A stretch of DNA of 9,562 bases, from assembly GCA_002404015.1 (NCBI GenBank), contig DHIW01000046.1:1-9562 (forward strand). The letters run 5' to 3'. The stretch is from Chloroflexi bacterium UBA4736 (lineage in GTDB: Bacteria > Chloroflexota > Dormibacteria > Dormibacterales > Dormibacteraceae). The notes beneath the pieces are model-generated. The model was given only the letters and a program-made list of their open reading frames with translations, was not told the DNA's origin and searched no databases. This document shows positions 1 through 5,279 of the stretch, in pieces; within the stretch, counting starts at the first letter, position 1; every line of letters begins with the position of its first letter. Made by a program: the position numbers and the translations under genes.

Positions 1-1147
1 TCAGCTTCTTGCGGCCCTTCGGGGGCCCGATCATGATCGCGCCGACCAGGCGATCATCCAGGAAGAACAGCTTTCGGAAGAACTTCTCATCGAACGAGAA
101 GGTGCGCACGCTCTCCAGGTCGGGCTGGACGTCGGGCGTCACCCCCATCACGGCCATGGTCGAGCCGAACATCGTGGTCGTGTAGGTGGGGACGTCGAAG
201 AAGTCCTCCTCGGCGCCGGCCATGTTGTGGGCCGCCACCTTGCCGTGGGCCATCGCGTTGTCCCAGGTCCCCATCTGGTTGTGCTTCTCGACCATCAGGT
301 CGTAGAAGACGGCGATGTCCCCAGCGGCGTAGACGTCGGGGGCGTTCGTGCGCAGCTTGGCGTCGGTCACGATCCCCTTGCGCAGCTCGATGCCCGTGCC
401 TGCGACCGGCTCGACGTAGTAGTCGAGGCCGACGCCGTAGGCCAGCGTGTCGAACTCCAGGCTGCGGCCCCCCTCCGTCTCCGCCCGGTAGTGGCCGTTG
501 ACGCGGCTAAACTTCGAGACCTCGTCCTGCGTTATGAACTCCACGCCCATGTCCTCGCCGAGCTGCCGGCAGAGCTGGCCGCCCTCGGCGTCCAGCACGT
601 AGCGCAGGAACCAGGGCCCGCGCATCATCCAGGTGACCTTCGTGGTGCCCCGGTGGATGATCCCCTCGGCCAGCTCGTAGCCGATGAAGCTGGCGCCCAT
701 CACCAGCACGTGCTCGGAGTGGTCTGAGCGCTCGATGATCGCCTTGGTGTCGTCCAGGGTCTGAAAGCCGTAGCAGTGGTCGATGTCCGCGGACCCCGGC
801 CAGGGCGGGGGCTTGGGGCGGCCGCCGGTGGCTACGAGCAGGGCGTCGTAGCGGAACTCGTGGCCGCGGTTGGTCCGCACCAGCTTCTCGCGAACGTCCA
901 CCTCGGTCGCCCAGGTCTCGAAGTGGATCTCCAGGCCCTTGGCCTGGTAGTCCTCGACCGTCCGCATCAGGACCTTCTCCTCACGGACCTGGCCGCGCAG
1001 GTAGCGGGGCAGGGCCACCCGGTTGTAGAGGGGGTGGCGCTCGGCCGCGATCATGACGATCGAGCAGCCGGGATCGTTGGCTCGGAGCTCCTCGGCGCAG
1101 GTCTGGCCGGCGATGCCATTCCCGAGGACGACGTAGCGGCGGCTCAG
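1..1147 (-). CDS. FAD/NAD(P)-dependent pyridine-nucleotide oxidoreductase (3' end outside window)
   Basis: Flavoprotein that probably moves electrons between NAD(P)H and an unknown acceptor in the cytoplasm. About 382 residues are visible. The FAD motif GNGIAG is at residues 9-14, with the ribose-binding acid E36 ending strand 2. It is followed by ERHPLYNRVALPRYLRG, a pattern typical of NirB-N-terminal, rubredoxin-reductase and ferredoxin-reductase-like enzymes. ATGGRP is at 106-111, a second Rossmann motif GASFIG (NAD(P)) at 151-156, and the second FAD motif APDVYAAGD lies in the C-terminal half. No CxxxxC redox disulfide is seen, so it is not a glutathione-reductase type. Last gene of a three-gene operon; it overlaps the acetyltransferase stop. 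Start: a TAG lies directly upstream, and the only start-like codon before the FAD motif is CTG at 1147-1145, preceded by GAGGT. The first ATG is codon 32 and would delete the FAD site. Family is secure; substrate unknown. Confidence 0.88.
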   Translation of the reverse strand, partial: MSRRYVVLGNGIAGQTCAEELRANDPGCSIVMIAAERHPLYNRVALPRYLRGQVREEKVLMRTVEDYQAKGLEIHFETWATEVDVREKLVRTNRGHEFRYDALLVATGGRPKPPPWPGSADIDHCYGFQTLDDTKAIIERSDHSEHVLVMGASFIGYELAEGIIHRGTTKVTWMMRGPWFLRYVLDAEGGQLCRQLGEDMGVEFITQDEVSKFSRVNGHYRAETEGGRSLEFDTLAYGVGLDYYVEPVAGTGIELRKGIVTDAKLRTNAPDVYAAGDIAVFYDLMVEKHNQMGTWDNAMAHGKVAAHNMAGAEEDFFDVPTYTTTMFGSTMAVMGVTPDVQPDLESVRTFSFDEKFFRKLFFLDDRLVGAIMIGPPKGRKKL

Positions 1148-1980
1148 CTATCCAACCTCAGGCCGTAGACGTGGAGGTGGAAATCGTCACCGTCGAAATC
1201 GTAGCCGACGGCGCGGAGGTCATCGAGACCGGGGTGGTCGTCCGGCGCCAGCAGCCAGACGCCCGGCAGGTCCTGGGAGTCGGCCTCGAAGCGCAGCGCC
1301 ATCAGGAGGTCCTGGAAGACGCCGCCGGAGCCGATCGCGCAGCTGACGTTGAGGTCGCGCAGGGTTTCCGGCTGCACGACCGCCAGCGCCCTTCCCCCGG
1401 CGCCGAGGCGCAGCCGGCCCTCCCCGGCCAGCCTTGCGAGAAGAGCGCTGTCGAGGTCGAGCGGGGACTGCCAGTCGGGGTTCAACCCGCCGTACTGGTC
1501 AAACCCCGCCAGGCCTCCCAGCCGGTCCGCCAGAGCCTCGGCCTCCGCCGCCCCGGGGATGCGCGGCGGGTCCCCGCCCTCCTGCCGGCGCGCCCGCCAG
1601 GGCGCTCCCTGGAACAGCTCGCGGAACCCCTCGGACTCGAAGAGGCCCTGCGAGGGCGGGTTGTCGCCGGTCACCAGGCGCATGTGCTGGAAGCCGGCGG
1701 CGCGGGCCGAGTCGACCGCCGCGCGCACCATGCGGCGGGCCAGGCCCTGCCGGCGGTGCGTGCTGGCGACGCGCAGGCCCTCGTAGAACATGACTCGGGG
1801 CGCGATCGGGCGGACGCGCTGCAGGCCGACCAGGACCCCGTCCTCCTCGGCCGCCATGAAGTCGGCTGCGGGGTCGGCCACCCAGGCGTCGAAGACCTGC
1901 GGCAGGTAGTCGTGGCCCTCCCAGATGTCGGCCGTGAGCTCCACCACGCGCTCCCGGTCGGCCGGCCGCACCGGCCGCAG
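1144..1980 (-). CDS. GNAT-family N-acetyltransferase
   Basis: Predicted acetyl-CoA-dependent acetyltransferase of 278 residues; acceptor unknown. The N-terminal half is a GNAT fold: a first strand LRPVRPAD, the acetyl-CoA pyrophosphate loop RRQGLARRMV in motif A, and GFQHMRLVTGDNPPSQGLFESEGF matching motif B (aligned N/F...GF end). The C-terminal half, about 140 residues, is less typical and resembles the second domain of larger two-domain GNATs without a clear acetyl-CoA loop. It is second in the minus-strand operon, 2 nt after the methyltransferase stop. Start: GTG at 1971 is the only canonical choice but would cut the first strand (LRP) and leaves GGAGG 17 nt away. CTG at 1980-1978 restores the strand and lies 8 nt from GGAGG, so I extend to it. 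Family good, exact start moderate. Confidence 0.82.
   Translation of the reverse strand: MRPVRPADRERVVELTADIWEGHDYLPQVFDAWVADPAADFMAAEEDGVLVGLQRVRPIAPRVMFYEGLRVASTHRRQGLARRMVRAAVDSARAAGFQHMRLVTGDNPPSQGLFESEGFRELFQGAPWRARRQEGGDPPRIPGAAEAEALADRLGGLAGFDQYGGLNPDWQSPLDLDSALLARLAGEGRLRLGAGGRALAVVQPETLRDLNVSCAIGSGGVFQDLLMALRFEADSQDLPGVWLLAPDDHPGLDDLRAVGYDFDGDDFHLHVYGLRLDS
1155..1159 (-). promoter_or_regulatory. Shine-Dalgarno for the CTG start of the oxidoreductase
   Basis: On the minus strand GAGGT sits 7 nt before CTG (1147-1145), a normal spacing. It lies inside the last codons of the acetyltransferase, whose TGA (1146-1144) overlaps the CTG in a CTGA junction, the counterpart of the common ATGA coupling. 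This favours CTG as a real initiation codon. Confidence 0.5.
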
Positions 1981-1982
1981 CG

Positions 1983-2720
1983 TCAGCTCCTCCGCTTCCA
2001 GTGCGCCACTCCTCCGACCCGCTCACCGGCGTCGAAGTGAAGCGTACCGTCGGCCGCTTCCTCAACGCCTTCCAACGGGCCGGTCCAGCCCCGCAGCCGC
2101 CAGTCCTCCTCGGCGGCCCGCCGGTTCTCCCACCTGAAGACGACCGGCTGCCGCCAGCGCTCCACCTCGGGCTCCATGCCCATCTCCTCCAGCACGTCCA
2201 CCACGTCGCTGAGCGTCGGCTCCAGCGGCTTGCCGGCCAGTCGCTCGGCGGGGTGGGGTTGGGGCCCGTCGCGCAGCGAGACGAACGCCCTCTCGCGCGC
2301 CAGCGCGCCCATCTTCTCAAGGAAGGGAACCGGCTCCGCTATCGGGTAGAGGACGTGGCACGAGATGACCAGGTCGGCCGGCGCCACGTCTGCCTCCTCC
2401 CAGGTGCTGGCCACGACGGTCATGTTCGGCCGGTCCGGGATCAGCTGCCGCATCGCCTCTTCCGGCTCAACCGCCGTGACCCAGTCGAGGCGGTCCGCCA
2501 GCGGCGCGGCGTGGCGGCCGGTGCCGGCGCCGACGTCGATCGCGGTCAGGGCCGGCCGCAGCCAGGGCTGGACGAAATCCCAGAAAGGGTCGGCCTGCCG
2601 GCGCATCGAGAATGCGTAGCGCTTGGCCTGCCGCTCCCAGAAGTTGGAGGGCCGCTCGGGTCCGAACGATTGGCGCCGGTTTTCCACAAGCTGGCGCCAC
2701 TTTTCCGCAGGCGTTTCCAC
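1983..2720 (-). CDS. Class I SAM-dependent methyltransferase
   Basis: Predicted cytosolic S-adenosylmethionine-dependent methyltransferase of 245 residues; acceptor unknown. Motif I IDVGAGTGRHAAPLA is at about residues 61-75, with the acidic strand-2 residue E85 in AVEPEEAM that would bind the SAM ribose. A motif-II-like DLVISCHVLYPI is at 116-127. An N-terminal segment FWERQAKRYA (27-36) is of the kind found ahead of the SAM fold in small-molecule methyltransferases. Start GTG at 2720 is the first possible start: a TAG lies five codons upstream and nothing usable is between. No clear Shine-Dalgarno precedes it. First gene of the minus-strand operon, divergent from the ThyX-like gene. Residues 5-10 and 12-17 (AEKWRQ, VENRRQ) form a short heptad repeat encoded by DNA repeats that also look like DnaA boxes. 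Family sure, substrate not. Confidence 0.85.
   Translation of the reverse strand: METPAEKWRQLVENRRQSFGPERPSNFWERQAKRYAFSMRRQADPFWDFVQPWLRPALTAIDVGAGTGRHAAPLADRLDWVTAVEPEEAMRQLIPDRPNMTVVASTWEEADVAPADLVISCHVLYPIAEPVPFLEKMGALARERAFVSLRDGPQPHPAERLAGKPLEPTLSDVVDVLEEMGMEPEVERWRQPVVFRWENRRAAEEDWRLRGWTGPLEGVEEAADGTLHFDAGERVGGVAHWKRRS
1989..1993 (-). promoter_or_regulatory. Shine-Dalgarno GGAGG for the acetyltransferase
   Basis: A perfect GGAGG on the minus strand lies 8 nt upstream of CTG 1980-1978, inside the last codons of the methyltransferase. It is 2 nt from an alternative CTG (1986-1984) and 17 nt from GTG 1971, both poor spacings. It therefore decides the start in favour of CTG 1980. Confidence 0.5.
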
Positions 2721-2732
2721 AGGCTTTCCACA
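2671..2732. repeat. Cluster of DnaA-box-like 9-mers with an 18-bp direct repeat
   Basis: Four 9-mers in the same orientation: TTTTCCACA (2680-2688), TTTTCCGCA (2701-2709), GTTTCCACA (2713-2721) and CTTTCCACA (2724-2732). The first fits the relaxed DnaA-box consensus TTWTNCACA fully and the others miss it by one base. Their starts are 21, 12 and 11 bp apart, close to whole helical turns. The first two belong to a longer 18-bp repeat (2671-2688 and 2692-2709, 15 of 18 identical, each starting TGGCGCC). They overlap the first codons of the methyltransferase and flank the promoter region of the ThyX-like gene. Binding by DnaA is inference. A heptad repeat in the encoded protein could explain part of the first two. 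Confidence 0.45.
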
Positions 2733-2735
2733 CTA
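2730..2735 (-). promoter_or_regulatory. Possible -10 hexamer for the methyltransferase operon
   Basis: Minus-strand TAGTGT (TANNNT type) lies 9 nt before the GTG start at 2720, in the most AT-rich part of the window. No convincing -35 is seen. If used, the transcript would have a leader of only about 3 nt, consistent with the absence of a Shine-Dalgarno. Confidence 0.28.
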
Positions 2736-2780
2736 CATGTTGGGATAACAAAGGACTGGCAGCCCGCCATCTCGTGGGCG

Positions 2781-2786
2781 TAGTGT
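2781..2786 (+). promoter_or_regulatory. Possible -10 hexamer of a leaderless ThyX-like transcript
   Basis: TAGTGT is followed by exactly 6 nt and then GTG (2793). A start of transcription 7 nt after the hexamer would fall on the G of the start codon, the layout known for leaderless genes in GC-rich bacteria. No Shine-Dalgarno precedes GTG. The only -35-like match is CTGGCA (2756-2761), with a long 19-nt spacer. The 72-bp intergenic stretch 2721-2792 holds no other gene. Confidence 0.35.
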
Positions 2787-2792
2787 TCCAGC

Positions 2793-4409
2793 GTGCAGGC
2801 CCCCGACCTCGAGTGGAGCGGCGGGTTCACGGCCGCCGAGACCATTCTCCTCCAGCGCTACGTCACCAATATGGACCGCTCGGTCTTTGCCCTGCGCAAC
2901 CTGCCCGAAGTGGTGAAGGGCGCGCTCTTCAGCCGCTACTCGCGCACCGAGAAGAGCCTGCGCCGGGTTCTCCTCGAGGAGTTCATCCACGATCCCGCGT
3001 CCGGCTTCGACGCGATGGCCGGCGAGCCCCATCAGGACGACCTGGTTGCCGCCCAGCGGGCGGAGGAGTTCTACGAGCGAGTCCTGGTCGGCTACGGCGA
3101 CGACTCGGTGGCCGAGCTCGCCGGCGCCCACCTGGCCGTGGAGCGGGTCTCGACGCTCGCGGCCAAGGCCCTGGAGGACTCCCGGATCGGGCTCTCGCCC
3201 CTCGAGAAATCCACCCGCTACGTCCGCTTCGACCGCGCCGGGCCGGACGGCCGCTTTCTCTACCACCGGGGCCCGGAGCTCTCCCACCGCGTCTACGAGC
3301 CGGCGATGGACGCGCTGTTCGAAACCTACTCGGCGATGGTCGAGCCGGTCACCGCGGCGGTCCGCCGGGAGCACCCGCTCGAGACCGAGACCGGCGAGAC
3401 CGAGCGGGCCTGGAAGGCGGCGACCCGGGCCAAGGCCCTGGACGTACTGCGCGGACTGCTCCCGGCCGGCACCCTGACCAACCTGGGAATCTTTGGGAAC
3501 GGCCGGGCCTTCGAGTACCTGGTCACCAAGATGGCCGGCCACGAGCTGGCCGAGTGCCGGCGCCTGGCCGGCGAGATGCACGAGCAGCTTTCCCTGGTCA
3601 TCCCGGCCTTCGTCCGGCGGGCCCTGGACGAGCGCTACGGCGCCCCGGCCGCCGACCGCATGGCCAGGACCCGCGAAGCAACCGCGCTGCTGGCGCCCGA
3701 AGGCGGGCCCGGCCGCACCCCGGTCACGGTCCGCCTCCTGGACCACGACCGGGACGCCGAGCAGCGCGTGGTGGCGGCCGCGTTGTTTCCCTACGCCGAG
3801 CTGCCCCTGGACGAGTTGGCCCACAGCGGCGTCGAGCCCCGACTCGTCCTGGAGGCGATGATGGGCGAGCGCACGAACCGCCGCCATCGCGCCCCGCGTG
3901 CCCTCGAGCACACCACCTACACCTTCGAGATCGTCGCCAACTTCGCCGCCTATCGCGACCTCCATCGGCACCGCATGCTCACCCAGGACCGCCAGTACCT
4001 GGGCACCGCCCTGGGCTACGACGTCCCCGCCGACCTGGAGCGATTCGGCGATCCCGACCGCTTTGAGCGGGCGCTCGAGCACGCGGCCCACGCCCACCAG
4101 ATGCTCGAGCGCTCGCTCGGCCCAGCCCTGGCCCAGTACGCGGTCCCGCTGGCCTACCGGGTGCGCTGGTACTTCCGGGCCAGCCTGCGGGAGGTTTTCC
4201 ACCTCTGCGAGCTGCGCACCACGCCCCAGGGCCATCCCGACTACCGATACGTCGCCCAGGAGATGTTCCGGCGGGTCGAGGAGGTCCACCCGCTCCTGGC
4301 CCGCTACGCACGCTTTGTCGACCTCACGCCCGGCGACGAGCTGGAGCGAAGGCGGTCCGAGCGCCGCATCGACGAGAAGCTGGGCAGCCTCACCTCGCCG
4401 ATCGTCTGA
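2793..4409 (+). CDS. thyX: Two-domain ThyX-like (flavin-dependent thymidylate synthase family) protein
   Basis: Long ThyX-family protein of 538 residues, about twice the usual 210-250, read as a fusion of two Thy1 domains. Canonical ThyX makes dTMP from dUMP with FAD, NADPH and methylene-tetrahydrofolate. Domain 1 (about 1-250) has GYGDDSVAE (100-108, for GHGSVxEH) and SPLEKSTRY (135-143), keeping the S-x-R-Y end (S140, R142) of the RHRxxSxNxxSxRY signature but lacking RHR. NGRAFEYLVTKM (236-247) replaces the usual NxRxLxHFxxLR. Domain 2 (about 310-538) has ALEHTTYTFEI (370-380) and RDLHRHRM (388-395), keeping RHR but not SxRY, and SLREVFHLCELR (464-475), keeping the terminal LR. A highly charged tail, ERRRSERR, follows. 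GTG 2793 follows an in-frame TAG and is the only start before the conserved N-terminus. It is divergent from the methyltransferase. Thymidylate synthase activity is not assured. Confidence 0.85.
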   Translation: MQAPDLEWSGGFTAAETILLQRYVTNMDRSVFALRNLPEVVKGALFSRYSRTEKSLRRVLLEEFIHDPASGFDAMAGEPHQDDLVAAQRAEEFYERVLVGYGDDSVAELAGAHLAVERVSTLAAKALEDSRIGLSPLEKSTRYVRFDRAGPDGRFLYHRGPELSHRVYEPAMDALFETYSAMVEPVTAAVRREHPLETETGETERAWKAATRAKALDVLRGLLPAGTLTNLGIFGNGRAFEYLVTKMAGHELAECRRLAGEMHEQLSLVIPAFVRRALDERYGAPAADRMARTREATALLAPEGGPGRTPVTVRLLDHDRDAEQRVVAAALFPYAELPLDELAHSGVEPRLVLEAMMGERTNRRHRAPRALEHTTYTFEIVANFAAYRDLHRHRMLTQDRQYLGTALGYDVPADLERFGDPDRFERALEHAAHAHQMLERSLGPALAQYAVPLAYRVRWYFRASLREVFHLCELRTTPQGHPDYRYVAQEMFRRVEEVHPLLARYARFVDLTPGDELERRRSERRIDEKLGSLTSPIV

Positions 4410-4428
4410 TTCCGTACCCTTTCGGCGT

Positions 4429-4461
4429 ATGCGGGCAGCGAGGCAGGGGGCTGACAGATAG
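4429..4461 (+). other. Ten-codon leader ORF whose stop overlaps the peptidase start
   Basis: ATG at 4429 opens a ten-codon frame (MRAARQGADR) ending in TAG at 4459-4461, which overlaps the ATA (4458-4460) proposed to start the peptidase. A TANNNT hexamer, TACCCT (4415-4420), lies 8 nt upstream of the ATG. It could be a translated leader that delivers ribosomes to the ATA by termination and reinitiation. A chance ORF of this length is quite possible. Confidence 0.22.
4445..4450 (+). promoter_or_regulatory. Shine-Dalgarno AGGGGG for the peptidase ATA start
   Basis: AGGGGG lies 7 nt before ATA (4458-4460). The same purine run is 16 nt from the CTG at 4467 and far from the first ATG (4590). It therefore favours ATA as the initiation codon. 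Confidence 0.45.
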
Positions 4462-5279
4462 CGGCCCTGATCGTCCACGGCGGGTGCGGTGATCCGCCAG
4501 AGTCCGAGCACGCGGAGCGCCAGGCTGCCGTCGAGCGGGCTCTGGCCGACGGCTGGGCGGCGATCGCAGGCGGCGCCATAAGCGCCGTCATGGCTGCGGT
4601 TCGGCGGCTGGAGGACGAGCCCTCGCTGAACGCCGGCATCGGCGCCACCCTGAACCAGGACGGCGACGTCGAGCTCGACGCGGGTGTGATGGACGGTGAC
4701 GGCCTGCGCGCGGGCGCCGTTGGAGCAGTCCGCGACGTGCGCCACCCGATCGACCTGGCCCGGGCTGTGATGGACGACGGACGCCACGTGCTGCTGGTCG
4801 CCGACGGCGCCTCCCGATTTGCCCGCGAGCACAGGGTCGAGACCTGCGACCCGGCCACCTTCATCACCGACCGCCAGCGCCGCAACCTCGAGCTGTCGGT
4901 CGCGGACACCGTCGGTGCGGTCGCCCGCGACGACGGTGGCCACCTGGCGGCGGCGGTTTCAACCGGCGGCATGACCGGCAAGCTCCAGGGCAGGCTGGGG
5001 GACAGCCCGATCGTGGGCGCCGGCTTCTACGCCGACGACGCGCTCGGGGCGGCGGTGGGCACCGGCCAGGGCGAGGGCTTCATCCGCATAGCCCTCTGCC
5101 ACCTGGCGGTGCTGTGCCTGGCCCAGGGATACCCGGTCGAGCGCGCCGCCCAGACCTGCCTGGAACACCTCCAGAGGCAGGTCGGGATGACGGGCGGCGT
5201 CATCCTGATGGACGCCAAGGGCGGCCTGACGGCGGCGCACAACACGGCCTTCATGGCCTGGGCCCAGAAGAGTGGCTGA
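4458..5279 (+). CDS. iaaA: Isoaspartyl peptidase / type-2 L-asparaginase (Ntn hydrolase)
   Basis: Hydrolyses beta-aspartyl (isoAsp) dipeptides and usually asparagine. It is a threonine Ntn hydrolase that cuts itself into alpha and beta chains. From ATA 4458 the protein is 273 residues, slightly short for the family (about 300-320). Seen in order: ALIVHGGCG (3-11), NAGIGATLNQDGDVELDAG with VMDG (58-80), and the scissile D150|T151 in DTVGAVARD, where T151 is the nucleophile. STGG brings T169; R179, D182 and GTGQGE (201-206, T202) follow. Spacings from T151 (+18, +28, +31, +51) match those of E. coli EcAIII residues T197, R207, D210 and T230. The residue before T is Asp, as in glycosylasparaginases, rather than the usual Gly. 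ATG 4590 would remove the conserved N-terminus. A TGA two codons before ATA leaves only ATA or CTG 4467 as starts. Its end overlaps the next gene by 8 nt. Confidence 0.9.
   Translation: MAALIVHGGCGDPPESEHAERQAAVERALADGWAAIAGGAISAVMAAVRRLEDEPSLNAGIGATLNQDGDVELDAGVMDGDGLRAGAVGAVRDVRHPIDLARAVMDDGRHVLLVADGASRFAREHRVETCDPATFITDRQRRNLELSVADTVGAVARDDGGHLAAAVSTGGMTGKLQGRLGDSPIVGAGFYADDALGAAVGTGQGEGFIRIALCHLAVLCLAQGYPVERAAQTCLEHLQRQVGMTGGVILMDAKGGLTAAHNTAFMAWAQKSG

Noticed and set aside
1142..1152. Programmed frameshift fusing the acetyltransferase to the oxidoreductase
   Set aside because: No slippery heptamer is present at the junction, and a Shine-Dalgarno with good spacing makes separate initiation simpler.
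227..1168. Open frames on the plus strand opposite the oxidoreductase
   Set aside because: They mirror the codons of the minus-strand flavoprotein, whose FAD and NAD motifs are intact, and show no domains.
2738..2750. Inverted repeat TGTT-N5-AACA in the divergent intergenic region as an operator
   Set aside because: Arms of only 4 bp are expected by chance; nothing else links it to a known regulator.
1171..2783. Plus-strand open frames opposite the acetyltransferase and methyltransferase
   Set aside because: R/P/A/G-rich shadow translations without motifs; the minus-strand genes explain the region.
2733..4943. Long open frame of 736 codons on the minus strand, antisense to the ThyX-like and peptidase genes
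   Set aside because: Its translation is a low-complexity V/G/A/Q-rich string without a recognisable fold, and the plus-strand frames carry clear family motifs. Long antisense frames are usual at this GC content.
4590..5279. Short version of the peptidase starting at ATG 4590
   Set aside because: It would lose the conserved N-terminal ALIVHGG strand, which is encoded in frame directly upstream without a stop.
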